The notes under the pieces are model-generated. The model was not told where the DNA came from. It saw only the letters and a program-made list of their open reading frames with translations, and ran no database searches. The position numbers were made by a program, and so were the translations under genes. From positions 1 through 36,035 of the forward strand of contig JADFOI010000022.1 in the NCBI GenBank assembly GCA_022562935.1: a DNA stretch of 36,035 nt. Reading direction: 5' to 3'. Of this stretch, positions 15,483-23,281 are shown in pieces (within the stretch, counting starts at the first letter, position 1; each line of letters opens with the position of its first letter). This DNA is from Acidobacteriota bacterium. GTDB lineage: Bacteria; Acidobacteriota; UBA6911; RPQK01; JADFOI01.

Positions 15483-15888
15483 CGCCCTCGCCTCCTTCCG
15501 TCCCATTGGCGCCAAAACTCCAAAGGTCGTAGTCCCCGTACTGACCGGGTGCACGGTATTGATATTCACGGCCCCAGGTATCCTTGGGGACCTTGTTCTT
15601 TTCCAGGTAGGGACCGCTCCAATTTTGAATTCCCTGGTCTTCCACCAGTGCCTGCAACCCTTGAGCTGAGGTGGGATAGTGACCCACATCGAAACGAAAC
15701 AGGGCCAGTGCATTTCCGAGTTGTTCGATCTGCAGCCTGGCCACCTGTGCTTTGCTCTGTCCCACGCGGTTCCACAGTCTCGGTCCAACCACTCCCGCTA
15801 AAAGCCCAAGAATGACCAGTACGACGATGAGTTCGATAAGGGTAAAACCCTGATCGTTCTTAAAATTTGAACTCGTTCTCTCTTCCAT
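15454..15888 (-). CDS. gspG: type II secretion major pseudopilin GspG
   Basis: A 144-residue major pseudopilin, the main subunit of the periplasmic pseudopilus. The leader ends NDQG and is cut before FTLIELIVVLVILGLLAG (Glu5). WSGPYLEKNKVPKDTWG and LWSFGANG...DDADINSWE are the conserved C-terminal calcium-loop region of GspG. The ATG at 15886-15888 has GGAG immediately upstream. A GTG at 15910-15912, just after the gspF stop, is the less likely alternative. Confidence 0.95.
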   Translation of the reverse strand: MEERTSSNFKNDQGFTLIELIVVLVILGLLAGVVGPRLWNRVGQSKAQVARLQIEQLGNALALFRFDVGHYPTSAQGLQALVEDQGIQNWSGPYLEKNKVPKDTWGREYQYRAPGQYGDYDLWSFGANGTEGGEGDDADINSWE

Positions 15889-15913
15889 TGACTCCCTCTC
15901 TGTTTCTCTCACC

Positions 15914-17137
15914 CTACAGCGGCACGTCGTTAATGCTGAAAATCGAGTACAGCATGGACACCACCATGACTCCGATAATGAGTCCCATGACCAGAATAAT
16001 TACCGGCTCAAACAGGGCAACCAGACGCTTGAGTGATATTCTCAGCTCCCGATCATAGGTTTCAGCAATCTGCAGCAGCATGTCATCCAACTTTCCGGTT
16101 TCCTCCCCAACGGCGAGCAAGTGCAAGGCGAAGGGTGGGAAAATGTCAGCGTCCCGAATGGGGACGGCCAACCCTTCCCCTTTTTTCACCCCTGATTTGA
16201 TGGATTCCATGGTGGAGGCAATAGCCTTATTCTCCACGATTTCCTTGACGATATTGATGGACTGAATCAGAGGAACTGCGCTCTGGAGCAGGGTCCCCAG
16301 GGTACGGCAAAACCGGCTCACCTCAATCTTTCGAAGTACCGAGCCGAAAATCGGCAGTTTCAACATCTGATGATCCCACTTCAAACGCCCCTCTTCGGTC
16401 TTGAGACGGCTATGGATCCAATACCCGCCGCCCCCGATCACCAGCAGGATGAGCCACCAGTAACCGGTCAGGAATCCACTCAATCCCAGCAGCACCTTCA
16501 TGGGAAAGGGAACCGGGGCTCCCGCATTTTCGAAGATGTCGGCAAACTGCGGAATCACAACCGCCATCATAACGATGATGGAAGCGGCTCCCACAGAGGT
16601 CAGAATACAAGGATAGATCAGGGCGGAAATCAAGTAACTGCGAAGCTCCTCCACATCTTCCAGATAGTCCACCAGGCGACTGAGAATCTGGTCCAGAGCG
16701 CCTCCAACCTCTCCCGCTCTGACCATATTGACGTAGACCTTGGGGAAGACCTGAGGATGGGCGCTGAGCGCCTCGGAAAGGGCTTTACCCTCTTTGATCT
16801 CTCTGAGAAGATCACGGACAACCTCGCTCAGACTGGCATTTTCCGTTAAATCAGAAAGAACGCTCAGACTGCGATCAAGAGTTAGCCCGGCCTTGACCAG
16901 AGTCGAAAGCTCCTGAGAGAAGATCAGCAGGTCTCTTTGAGGAACCTTCTTTCTTTGCCAGGGAAGTCGAATCTCCCGGCTCAGGAACCCTCCGGCGTCC
17001 TCACCGGAAAATACCTTGATGGGCAGCTGTCCCTGCTCTTGCAGTCGGTCCAGGACCGCTTCCTGGTCGACCGCCTCCAAGGTTCCCTCGACCACTTTCC
17101 CGTCAGGCGTTACCGCCTTGTATCGAAAAAAAGCCAT
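15914..17137 (-). CDS. gspF: type II secretion inner-membrane platform protein GspF
   Basis: A 407-residue polytopic protein with the standard plan: an N-terminal region MAFFRYKAVTPDGKVVEG, two homologous cytoplasmic helical domains (about 70-195 and 275-395) and three membrane segments (near 170-190, 220-240 and 375-400). It sits at the base of the machine and couples GspE ATP turnover to pseudopilus growth. The start lies 4 nt after the gspE stop with AGGA upstream. Length and motifs are ordinary. Confidence 0.96.
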   Translation of the reverse strand: MAFFRYKAVTPDGKVVEGTLEAVDQEAVLDRLQEQGQLPIKVFSGEDAGGFLSREIRLPWQRKKVPQRDLLIFSQELSTLVKAGLTLDRSLSVLSDLTENASLSEVVRDLLREIKEGKALSEALSAHPQVFPKVYVNMVRAGEVGGALDQILSRLVDYLEDVEELRSYLISALIYPCILTSVGAASIIVMMAVVIPQFADIFENAGAPVPFPMKVLLGLSGFLTGYWWLILLVIGGGGYWIHSRLKTEEGRLKWDHQMLKLPIFGSVLRKIEVSRFCRTLGTLLQSAVPLIQSINIVKEIVENKAIASTMESIKSGVKKGEGLAVPIRDADIFPPFALHLLAVGEETGKLDDMLLQIAETYDRELRISLKRLVALFEPVIILVMGLIIGVMVVSMLYSIFSINDVPL

Positions 17138-17141
17138 TTTC

Positions 17142-18857
17142 CTACAGATCCTGCGTCACTCTGAGAACCTCCGAAATCGTGGTGATTCCCGCTTTGACCT
17201 TCTCAAACCCATCGTTCCTCAAAGTGATCATGCCGCCCTTGATAGCGGCCTTGGTCAGTTCTAAAGCATCGGCATTGGCAACGGTCAAGCGGCGAATCTC
17301 CTCATCCATGAGCATCAACTCAAAAATAGCCACTCGTCCCTGAAAACCGGTCTGTCCGCATTCTTTGCATCCCTTTCCCTGAAAAAGTCTGGTCTTTGCA
17401 TCCAGCGGGAATCCGATTTCCTCCAAGACACCTTTCTCCATCTGCTGCTCTTCCTTACAGTGGGAACAGATGACACGGATCAGACGCTGGGCCAGAACTC
17501 CCAGTATGGAAGAAGCCAGCAAATAATCCTCTGCACCCATATCCACCAGTCGGGCAATGGCACTGGGGGCATCGTTGGTGTGGAGTGTGCTAAAAACCAC
17601 GTGCCCGGTCAGCGCGGCTCGGATGCCGATTTCCGCCGTCTCAAGGTCGCGCATCTCTCCCACCATGATCACATCCGGGTCCTGGCGCACTATGGATCGA
17701 AGACCGGCTGCGAAAGTCAGCCCGATCTTAGGACTCACGTGGATTTGATTGATGCCGTTGATCTGGTACTCGACCGGATCTTCAATGGTAATAATTTTCT
17801 TATCCGGCTGATTGATCTGGGTGAGAGCAGCATAGAGGGTGGTTGTTTTTCCGCTTCCGGTAGGGCCTGTGACCAGGATGATTCCGTGAGGCCGCGAGAT
17901 CAATTTCTGGAACTGCTCGTGCATCCGGGAGGAAAAACCGAGTTTCTCCAAATCGTAGATCTGGGTATTACTCTTGTCCAGGATGCGCATGACCACGCTT
18001 TCTCCATACATGGTGGGAAGGGTGGAGACCCGAAGGTCGATGTCCCTTCCCAGGACCTTGATCTTGATGCGTCCATCCTGGGGTAGTCTCCTCTCAGCGA
18101 TATTGAGTCTGGCCATGATCTTGATTCGAGAAATGATGGCCGCTTTGAGTTTCTTGGGTGGTGATTCTTCATCGTAAAGGACGCCATCGATACGGAAGCG
18201 GACCTTGAGATCGCGCTCAAAAGGCTCAATATGGATATCGGAGGCCCGGGATTCGATAGCGCGCGACATAATCAGGTTCACCAAGCGGATCACGGGGGCT
18301 TCCGAGGCTAGATCCTTGAGGTGCTCGACATCTTCCATCTCTTCACTCACCATGTCGATCCCGCCCTCGATGTCCTCCACAATCCTGTCCAGAGTGGAAG
18401 TCTGGGTTCCGTAGAATTTCTCGATCAGATCGAGGACGGCATTCTCAGGAGCCAGAAACACCTGCAGGTCTTGGTAATCGGTGTAAATGCGGATGGTGTC
18501 CAGGGTGGAATAATCCTGGGGATTGGCCATGGCCAGGACCAGTCTTTTATCCTCCTCCAGGCTCACGGGAATGAACTTGCATTCGCGCATAAACTGCACT
18601 GAGAAGGTGCCTTCCAGCACCGGAACCTCAGGAAGCTCCTCGGCGGCCATATAAGGAATACCCAAATACTCACTCAGGTGGGCCGTCAGATCCGCCTCGG
18701 AAATCGCTCCAATGTCGACGAAAAGTTTTCCGATTCTGTCAGCTGACTGGTTTTGCAGACTGAGCGCAGTCGCCAACTCTTCCTGTGAGATGACTCCCTT
18801 TTCCAGCAAGTCCTGGCCAAAAGGCTTCTGATCCTTTAGCTGTGAAAGCTCAATCAT
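17142..18857 (-). CDS. gspE: type II secretion ATPase GspE
   Basis: A 571-residue secretion motor ATPase. An N1E/PilB-type domain (about 10-160) precedes the ATPase core. Walker A is GPTGSGKTTT at 331-340, the Asp box is ITIEDPVEY (about 356-364), Walker B is DPDVIMVGEMRD (393-404) and the His box is STLHTNDA (423-430). A tetracysteine zinc site is present: C464, C467, C497, C500. All key residues are intact. The ATG overlaps the preceding gene's stop as TAATG. As first gsp gene, it sits directly behind the sigma, anti-sigma and exported-protein genes. Confidence 0.97.
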   Translation of the reverse strand: MIELSQLKDQKPFGQDLLEKGVISQEELATALSLQNQSADRIGKLFVDIGAISEADLTAHLSEYLGIPYMAAEELPEVPVLEGTFSVQFMRECKFIPVSLEEDKRLVLAMANPQDYSTLDTIRIYTDYQDLQVFLAPENAVLDLIEKFYGTQTSTLDRIVEDIEGGIDMVSEEMEDVEHLKDLASEAPVIRLVNLIMSRAIESRASDIHIEPFERDLKVRFRIDGVLYDEESPPKKLKAAIISRIKIMARLNIAERRLPQDGRIKIKVLGRDIDLRVSTLPTMYGESVVMRILDKSNTQIYDLEKLGFSSRMHEQFQKLISRPHGIILVTGPTGSGKTTTLYAALTQINQPDKKIITIEDPVEYQINGINQIHVSPKIGLTFAAGLRSIVRQDPDVIMVGEMRDLETAEIGIRAALTGHVVFSTLHTNDAPSAIARLVDMGAEDYLLASSILGVLAQRLIRVICSHCKEEQQMEKGVLEEIGFPLDAKTRLFQGKGCKECGQTGFQGRVAIFELMLMDEEIRRLTVANADALELTKAAIKGGMITLRNDGFEKVKAGITTISEVLRVTQDL

Positions 18858-19405
18858 TAGTACTGAAGGACACGAATCCGGTCCTCAAATTGCTCAAACG
18901 AAATTTTTTCAGTGGTCAAAAGATCCAAATCCTGTTTGGAGGTCGAGATCACCACAATCGTGGTCTTCTTGGTGGCATCCAGTTCATTGCGATCTTCGAC
19001 ATGGGCATTAATCGAAATGCGATCCTCCGCTTCGAGTTGCTTGAATGCCGTACCGTAATCGGCCAGGCATCGGATCATTGCTTCCCTCAGCATATTGAGC
19101 TGCTCGGCGTTGGAACGCGGCCCTTCGGTTCGGGCCGGTATCTCCCCGAAGGGTGTACGGATCCTGGATCGATTGATATTGAGATGAAAGGAAACCACCA
19201 CCCCGTAACCCTGCACGTAAGATCCCTCCGCCTGTCCCGTGAGCGCAAACGGGTTGGGGAAAGTCTGGGCGAGGATTTCACCCACAATCCTCTCAAAGAT
19301 CTGGGTGTTCTTTTTGAGCACTCCCAGATCAAGATCGGGGACGGCAAAGGCTGTGCTTCCAGTGAGAAGCAGTACCCATAGGATAGAAACCCAACAGCCC
19401 TTCAC
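18857..19405 (-). CDS. exported protein of unknown function at the head of the gsp operon
   Basis: Not recognised. The GTG at 19403-19405, 7 nt after the anti-sigma stop, gives a tidy signal peptide (VKGCWVSILWVLLLTGSTAFA) and a periplasmic protein of about 160 residues. An ATG at 19468 would overlap the anti-sigma gene by 56 nt and is less likely. The mature part has a mixed alpha/beta pattern, with YGVVVSFHLNINRSRI and ISINAHVEDRNELDATKK, but no cysteine pair or enzyme motif. Its tight position between anti-sigma and gspE (TAATG overlap) suggests a role in sensing or in secretion assembly. This is inference only. Confidence 0.75.
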   Translation of the reverse strand: MKGCWVSILWVLLLTGSTAFAVPDLDLGVLKKNTQIFERIVGEILAQTFPNPFALTGQAEGSYVQGYGVVVSFHLNINRSRIRTPFGEIPARTEGPRSNAEQLNMLREAMIRCLADYGTAFKQLEAEDRISINAHVEDRNELDATKKTTIVVISTSKQDLDLLTTEKISFEQFEDRIRVLQY

Positions 19406-19412
19406 CGCGGCT

Positions 19413-19985
19413 CTATCGTGTAAGTAGTGTGCGCAAATAATGATTGTTTTCTTCCAAATTATCGACATAACGTTGTTCCAGCGAGATCAGGTATTGCTCC
19501 AGCTGATCCACATGGGTCCTCTGTTGGAGCTCCACGTCCTCTTTGACCCTCAGGAGAGCCCTGAGCATCAACTGGCGCTCCTGGGTTTGTTGAGCCACAA
19601 TCATGTCCTGAACCGTTTCGGTGAGCTGCCGCTCGGAGATGACCAGACGCTTACCCCCGAGATATCCCATATATTGAAGAATGGACATCACCCCGACGAC
19701 GATCAGAAAGCCTGCGGCGATCTTCTGAAGTAACGGCCACCAGCGTACCTGTGAAAGCCAGGGCCTGGAAGCCAAGACAGCCTGTCGGGTCTCCCTTTCC
19801 TTCACATTCTGGTGTCCCACTTTCCACTCCCCCAGAATTTCACGGGTTTCAACCAGCTCCATATATTCCCGATTACAATCAGGGCATTCACTGAGGTGCT
19901 GGAAGAACTCGAACCCCTGGCGCGGGTTCACCTCCTCCCCGTAGAGCACATCAATCATCCTCTCCTGGCTTTGCTCACAGTTCAT
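19413..19985 (-). CDS. membrane zinc-finger anti-sigma factor (pair 2, gsp operon)
   Basis: A 190-residue protein. The N-terminal ZAS motif FFQHLSECPDCNREY (H-x3-C-x2-C) should bind the upstream sigma. One membrane segment (about 87-110) follows. The outer C-terminal part (about 115-190) is a predicted coiled coil rich in Glu and Gln. Overlap with the sigma gene as ATGA gives near-equal synthesis. The coiled coil in the periplasm is a plausible signal receiver, possibly for the exported protein encoded next or for secretion load (inference). Confidence 0.88.
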   Translation of the reverse strand: MNCEQSQERMIDVLYGEEVNPRQGFEFFQHLSECPDCNREYMELVETREILGEWKVGHQNVKERETRQAVLASRPWLSQVRWWPLLQKIAAGFLIVVGVMSILQYMGYLGGKRLVISERQLTETVQDMIVAQQTQERQLMLRALLRVKEDVELQQRTHVDQLEQYLISLEQRYVDNLEENNHYLRTLLTR

Positions 19986-20542
19986 GATCTTTTCTCCATC
20001 AGTTTCCTCAGCGTCTTTAATCCCAGATACATCCGGGACTTGACCGTGGAAAGGGGTATATCCAGGATTTCTGAGATTTCATGAAATTTCAGTCCCTGAT
20101 ACTCCTTCATCAAAATAACCGCCCTTTGTTCTTCAGGCAGCTCCTTGAAAGCTTCCCGGACAAGCTCGATCTCCTCTTGGACCGCCAGCTGTGTCTCTGG
20201 CGTCGCTGTCTCCACGGCCAGTTCCGGCCTGTCTGGATAACCCTCCTCCTCTGGCAACGGCACCGACTGGGCTCTGCGCTCCTTGCGAAAGCGCATTCGG
20301 CACTCATTCAGGGCGATCTTGTAAAGCCAAGAGGGGAATCGCGCCGGATCGGCGAGGCGATCCAGATTTGTGTAGGCCTTCGTGAAGGTGTCCTGGGTGA
20401 GGTCCTGGGCATCCGTACTATTCCCCACATAGCGACAAATAAAAGCGTAAATCTTGCGCTGCCATCGCTCGATCAGCTCACCGAAGCAAGACCGGTCCCC
20501 ATCAAGCGCAAGCTCCAGGAGGTACTCGTCGCTGAAGTTCAT
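19982..20542 (-). CDS. ECF RNA polymerase sigma factor (pair 2, gsp operon)
   Basis: An ECF sigma of about 186 residues. Region 2 includes STDAQDLTQDTFTKAYTNL and FPSWLYKIALNECRMR. Region 4 includes LKFHEISEILDIPLSTVKSR as the helix-turn-helix. The ATG at 20540-20542 is preferred because GAGAG lies 4 nt upstream; the ATG at 20569 has none. It heads a unit of up to 14 co-directional genes that contains the whole secretion system. This layout predicts autoregulation and co-expression of the gsp genes, but no matching -35/-10 pair could be identified by eye. Confidence 0.92.
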   Translation of the reverse strand: MNFSDEYLLELALDGDRSCFGELIERWQRKIYAFICRYVGNSTDAQDLTQDTFTKAYTNLDRLADPARFPSWLYKIALNECRMRFRKERRAQSVPLPEEEGYPDRPELAVETATPETQLAVQEEIELVREAFKELPEEQRAVILMKEYQGLKFHEISEILDIPLSTVKSRMYLGLKTLRKLMEKRS

Positions 20543-20667
20543 TTTCTCTCTCGAATGATCAAGATGCATGATCAGTAAAAAAAGTCTAATGTGCGTCTAT
20601 CTAATTGCTGTCTAATGATTAAGAGTAGCATTCTTGGCTGATTTCATGCGACTCGGGGAGGCGGACA

Positions 20668-20732
20668 ACAGACCGCTGACGGGCTGACAGCCGTCAGCGG
20701 AAATTCAAAATCCAAAACTCCAAATCCCAAAC
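20668..20732. repeat. 65-bp direct repeat, copy A
   Basis: Identical base for base to 21552-21616. It begins with a perfect 10-bp hairpin (20673-20682 with 20691-20700, loop GCTGACAG) and continues with AAATTCAAAATCC-type units. Together the two copies bracket the relE/abrB-type gene pair. Confidence 0.97.
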
Positions 20733-20774
20733 CTGGAACCACAGTCGGCTGACCGGGACAGCGGCAGCTCTCTT

Positions 20775-20840
20775 TCAGTTTGACTCGTAAACTTCCACCT
20801 TCGCTCGGTAGCCCAAATGGGCCAGCATAGCCATGAGCAC
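20775..20840 (-). pseudogene. possible C-terminal remnant of an antitoxin or regulator
   Basis: A 21-residue open stretch ending in a proper stop reads VLMAMLAHLGYRAKVEVYESN. 'LxALGYRxxVxV' is typical of the C-terminal end of XRE-type antitoxins of HigA-like systems (family knowledge). An in-frame TAG directly precedes it, and a one-base shift would extend it. It may be a decayed neighbour of the relE module. It is too short for certainty. Confidence 0.3.
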
Positions 20841-20905
20841 CTACTCAAGGATTCTGTAAGTCGTTGCTCCACAAGGTTGGACAAATTTTTCGGGGGACAA
20901 GAAGC

Positions 20906-21178
20906 CTAACGGTAAGTTTTCTCACTCCTGGGAAGAATAGCGGAGATGATAATACGTCGGGTTGAGGGTTCAGAAAGAAGGATAAAAATAAGGCGATACC
21001 GACCCACACGTTTACGGTATCGCCCTTTCCAACCTGCACCCTTAAGAGCCTTCGAATCTCCAGCGAAAGGGTCTTTCTCGAGTGTTTCGATGGCTCTCTT
21101 AATCCGCTGCTGGGTATCACGGGGGAGTTTGCGTAGCTGTTTTACAGCGGTGCGGGTAAGTTGGACTGTCCAGGTCAT
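20906..21178 (-). CDS. RelE/ParE-family toxin
   Basis: A 90-residue basic protein with the RelE fold pattern. The opening is WTVQLTRTAVKQLRKLPRDTQQRI. The centre is GAGWKGRYRKRVGRYRLIF, with the conserved 'R-x-R-x-G-x-YR-I/L-x-F' core, and a C-terminal strand is RRIIISAILPR. Proteins with this core usually cut mRNA on the ribosome, but ParE-type gyrase poisoning cannot be excluded from sequence alone. The gene starts 4 nt after the antitoxin stop, so it is one toxin-antitoxin operon. The pair is bracketed by identical 65-bp repeats. Confidence 0.85.
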   Translation of the reverse strand: MTWTVQLTRTAVKQLRKLPRDTQQRIKRAIETLEKDPFAGDSKALKGAGWKGRYRKRVGRYRLIFILLSEPSTRRIIISAILPRSEKTYR

Positions 21179-21182
21179 TTCT

Positions 21183-21446
21183 TTAGAGGTTTAACTCGGT
21201 CTTCACATCCTCCCAGTCCACCACCTCACCGCGTTTGATTTCTTGTTCAGCCTTTCGCACAATAGCTTCTTCCCTCGGGGTGAGAAGGTCGTCAGAGTCT
21301 ACAAGTTTTTTAGGCTTGATGACCACAGTGCCGTTTTCTGGGTCACAGGTAACCTCAACGAAATCACCTTGCTTTAAGCCAAGCTCTTCGCAGATGTCTT
21401 TAGGAATAACCACCTGGCGGCGTTGGCCTAGCTTGCTAACAGGCAT
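21183..21446 (-). CDS. AbrB/MazE-type antitoxin
   Basis: An 87-residue protein with a SpoVT/AbrB swapped-hairpin DNA-binding domain at the N-terminus (KLGQRRQVVIPKDICEELGL, then GDFVEVTCDPENGTVVIKPK) and an acidic C-terminus that should bind the toxin. The start is fixed by a strong GGAGG (21456-21460) 9 nt before the ATG at 21444-21446; the frame continues upstream to 21488 but without such a signal. It should repress its own operon. AbrB-type antitoxin with RelE-type toxin is a known mixed pairing. Confidence 0.87.
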   Translation of the reverse strand: MPVSKLGQRRQVVIPKDICEELGLKQGDFVEVTCDPENGTVVIKPKKLVDSDDLLTPREEAIVRKAEQEIKRGEVVDWEDVKTELNL

Positions 21447-21551
21447 AGCTTTTATCCTCCTTAAAGTTGGTTTTTGCCTGGTTGTCATATTGTCAGATTA
21501 GCAGATTATCAGAAGTTTCTCAAGAGTCCGAATCGACCGTAGGAAGTGAGG

Positions 21552-21616
21552 ACAGACCGCTGACGGGCTGACAGCCGTCAGCGGAAATTCAAAATCCAAA
21601 ACTCCAAATCCCAAAC
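21552..21616. repeat. 65-bp direct repeat, copy B
   Basis: A perfect copy of 20668-20732, 884 bp away and in the same orientation, with the same hairpin (21557-21566 with 21575-21584). The composite continues to about 21678 with CCAAACCTG, CTGGAACC and GCGAAGCGCGC modules. Confidence 0.97.
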
Positions 21617-21953
21617 AAATTCAAGACTCAGAATTCCAAACCTGATCTGGAACCTCGAACGCTCGCGAAGCGCGCGCAAGTCGCGGGGGCAGTAGGACTT
21701 TTTCTCTAGAAGGTCTATTGACTTACCCCAAACCGGGCTTATCGGTTTTCAGGGTAACTTATTGTTCCATTGGACGTTAGAGAATTATCTCCGGTTTGGT
21801 TCGCTAATTGCTAACACCTTTTCTGTTCGAGACGGACCTGAAGGGGCCTTGAAGGTCCTGGAGGGAACGCTTCCGGGTGTATTCAAAAAGGAGGGGTTTC
21901 GCAGAAATGGCTCGGGAAACCAGCGAGCCCCCCACCCGGAATAAACTGCTGGC

Positions 21954-21973
21954 CCGCAGGCTAAAGCCTGCGG
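21954..21973. repeat. CCGCAGGCT/AGCCTGCGG hairpin element
   Basis: A perfect 9-bp inverted repeat with a 2-nt centre (CCGCAGGCTAAAGCCTGCGG). There is no T-run, so it is unlikely to be an intrinsic terminator on either strand. It looks like another REP-class palindrome, 66 nt beyond the M23 peptidase stop. Confidence 0.6.
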
Positions 21974-22038
21974 CTCTGACAGAGTAACCAGGAATATCTA
22001 GGCGGTTGGTTCACGAGGAAAAAACAGAGCCGTGGGCA

Positions 22039-22926
22039 CTAGTCGGAATCGCGGAAAAAACGAAGTGGATTCAGGGGCTGACCGTTCAGGCGAACTTCAT
22101 AGTGAAGATGGGGACCGGTAGCCCGTCCTGTGGAGCCCACATAGCCAATGATATCGCCCTTCTTGACCTTTTGACCCACCTCAACCGTGAAGCGATCCAA
22201 ATGCCCGTAGCGGGTTGAGATGCCGAATTTGTGCTCCAGAGTCACCAGATTCCCATAGGAATACTTTCGCGCCGCGGTCAGCACCACTCCATCAGCCGTT
22301 GCCTTGACCTTATTCCCGCGAGGGGCGGAGATGTCGATACCGGGATGAAAATCGCGTTCCCCATCAAAAGGATCGATTCGATAACCAAATCGGCCCGAGG
22401 GATATCCGTGCACGGGTACAATGGCCGGGGTGGCTGCAAGAAGAATACTGCGCGTGTTGTAGACGTCCTGCAACTGTCTCAACTGCTTATCCAGGCTAAT
22501 GCTCTTTCGTTCCAGAGATCTAAAATGATTGCGGAGACCCTGGGTGTCAAGACTCAGCAGCGGGTTATCATAGGCGGAAGGACCACCCACCCCACCAAGA
22601 CCTGCCTCATCCAGACCGGACAGGATTTGCAGCTTGGTGGAAGTGACCTCCAGCGAAGCGACCTTTTCACCGAGCTGCCTTGCCGCCAACCGAAAAGTGT
22701 CGTTTTCCTTACTCAGCTCGTAAGCACTGACCTTCAACAGGTCATGATCCGCTGTTTTCTTCCACATATGATAGTAGTGCAGCGTGGACAGGGAAAAGGA
22801 GGCAACAAGAACGCCCAGAGCCATTCCCAGCCTGATCAGAAATTTATGGGAGATTCTATATCTGCGAGCAGGTAACTCGGCAGAACGAGAAATAATAATA
22901 GTGAGATCGCCTCTCCTCCTCCTCAT
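22039..22926 (-). CDS. M23 family metallopeptidase (LytM-type)
   Basis: A 295-residue bitopic envelope protein. A basic N-terminus and a membrane anchor (about 30-50) are followed by coiled coil (about 60-105 and 130-157) and an M23 zinc endopeptidase domain (about 173-290). Zinc ligands are intact: H194 and D198 in HPGID, and H275 in GPHLHYE. H242 and H273 are the other active-site histidines. It should cleave peptide cross-links of peptidoglycan or act as an amidase activator, but the intact ligands favour enzyme activity. GAGG (22934-22937) stands 7 nt before the ATG, and a good promoter lies upstream. Confidence 0.93.
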   Translation of the reverse strand: MRRRRGDLTIIISRSAELPARRYRISHKFLIRLGMALGVLVASFSLSTLHYYHMWKKTADHDLLKVSAYELSKENDTFRLAARQLGEKVASLEVTSTKLQILSGLDEAGLGGVGGPSAYDNPLLSLDTQGLRNHFRSLERKSISLDKQLRQLQDVYNTRSILLAATPAIVPVHGYPSGRFGYRIDPFDGERDFHPGIDISAPRGNKVKATADGVVLTAARKYSYGNLVTLEHKFGISTRYGHLDRFTVEVGQKVKKGDIIGYVGSTGRATGPHLHYEVRLNGQPLNPLRFFRDSD

Positions 22927-23003
22927 TGCATCACCTCGTCTAACACGAACACAACAAGCACCCCCACCAGCAAGCGAACTCGCCAGCCTATTCTCCTGCT
23001 CTA

Positions 23004-23033
23004 ATAGTAAAAAGTTGAATCAGAGTGTGTCAA
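23004..23033 (-). promoter_or_regulatory. sigma-70 promoter of the M23 peptidase gene
   Basis: On the minus strand a perfect TTGACA -35 (23028-23033), an 18-nt spacer and a TACTAT -10 (23004-23009) place transcription start near 22997, about 70 nt before the ATG. Confidence 0.55.
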
Positions 23034-23214
23034 GCGCTGTCTCAGACCCTTCCCCACTTTCAACGACTTCCTAGATCTCCATCCCTCAGTCTTCACAGCC
23101 CCTATTCTGGATCGATCGGGGCTTTCTTACAGTGATGGCGGTCACCACCCGTGTGAAAAATGATCTGTCCGCCCCAGTCCTTATTGATCTTGTGAATCAG
23201 GTGATTATACGACT

Positions 23215-23255
23215 ATTGCTCAAATAAGCGAGGAATCATTGCTCAAATAAGCGAG
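23215..23255. repeat. 18-bp direct repeat pair downstream of tmRNA
   Basis: ATTGCTCAAATAAGCGAG occurs at 23215-23232 and again at 23238-23255, separated by 5 nt (period 23). It lies 26 nt beyond the tmRNA 3' end. It could be a transcription-end signal, a protein-binding pair or a scar of insertion at ssrA. Confidence 0.8.
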
Positions 23256-23281
23256 AAAACGCCCGATACGTCCACAATGTT

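Larger units (their letters stand above)
20570..20905. other. 336-bp intergenic region with repeat copy A and a degenerate coding remnant
   Basis: Lies upstream of the sigma/gsp operon and downstream of relE. The part next to the sigma gene is AT-rich with repeated TCTAAT steps and probably holds the operon promoter. Positions 20668-20732 are direct-repeat copy A. Positions 20733-20770 carry more heptamer debris. Positions 20775-20840 look like a coding remnant. Confidence 0.6.
21447..22038. other. 592-bp intergenic region, repeats and no supported gene
   Basis: Contains the promoter side of the toxin-antitoxin pair (21450-21540), direct-repeat copy B with trailing AAATTC and CTGGAACC modules (21552-21656), a GCGAAGCGCGCGC palindromic tail (21664-21678), an unassigned stretch at 21690-21945, and the hairpin at 21954-21973. 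A 60-codon open frame at 21762 has no domain and no convincing start. Confidence 0.7.
22927..23281. other. 355-bp intergenic region between M23 gene and tmRNA
   Basis: Holds the M23 promoter (23004-23033), a GC hairpin AGCCCC...GGGGCT followed by TTTCTT (23097-23128, plus-strand terminator shape but no plus-strand gene before it), and two 18-bp direct repeats (23215-23232 and 23238-23255) just beyond the tmRNA 3' end. No gene is seen. Confidence 0.6.

Noticed and set aside
15483-15788. Long N-terminal extension of gspH
   Set aside because: It reads gspG in another frame; pseudopilin leaders are short and a strong GGAGG marks the later ATG.
21762-21944. 60-codon open frame
   Set aside because: No domain, no ribosome-binding site and it lies in a repeat-flanked degenerate stretch.
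23097-23128. Plus-strand intrinsic terminator shape (AGCCCC, GGGGCT, TTTCTT)
   Set aside because: No plus-strand transcript upstream is supported, so it is only noted in the intergenic entry.
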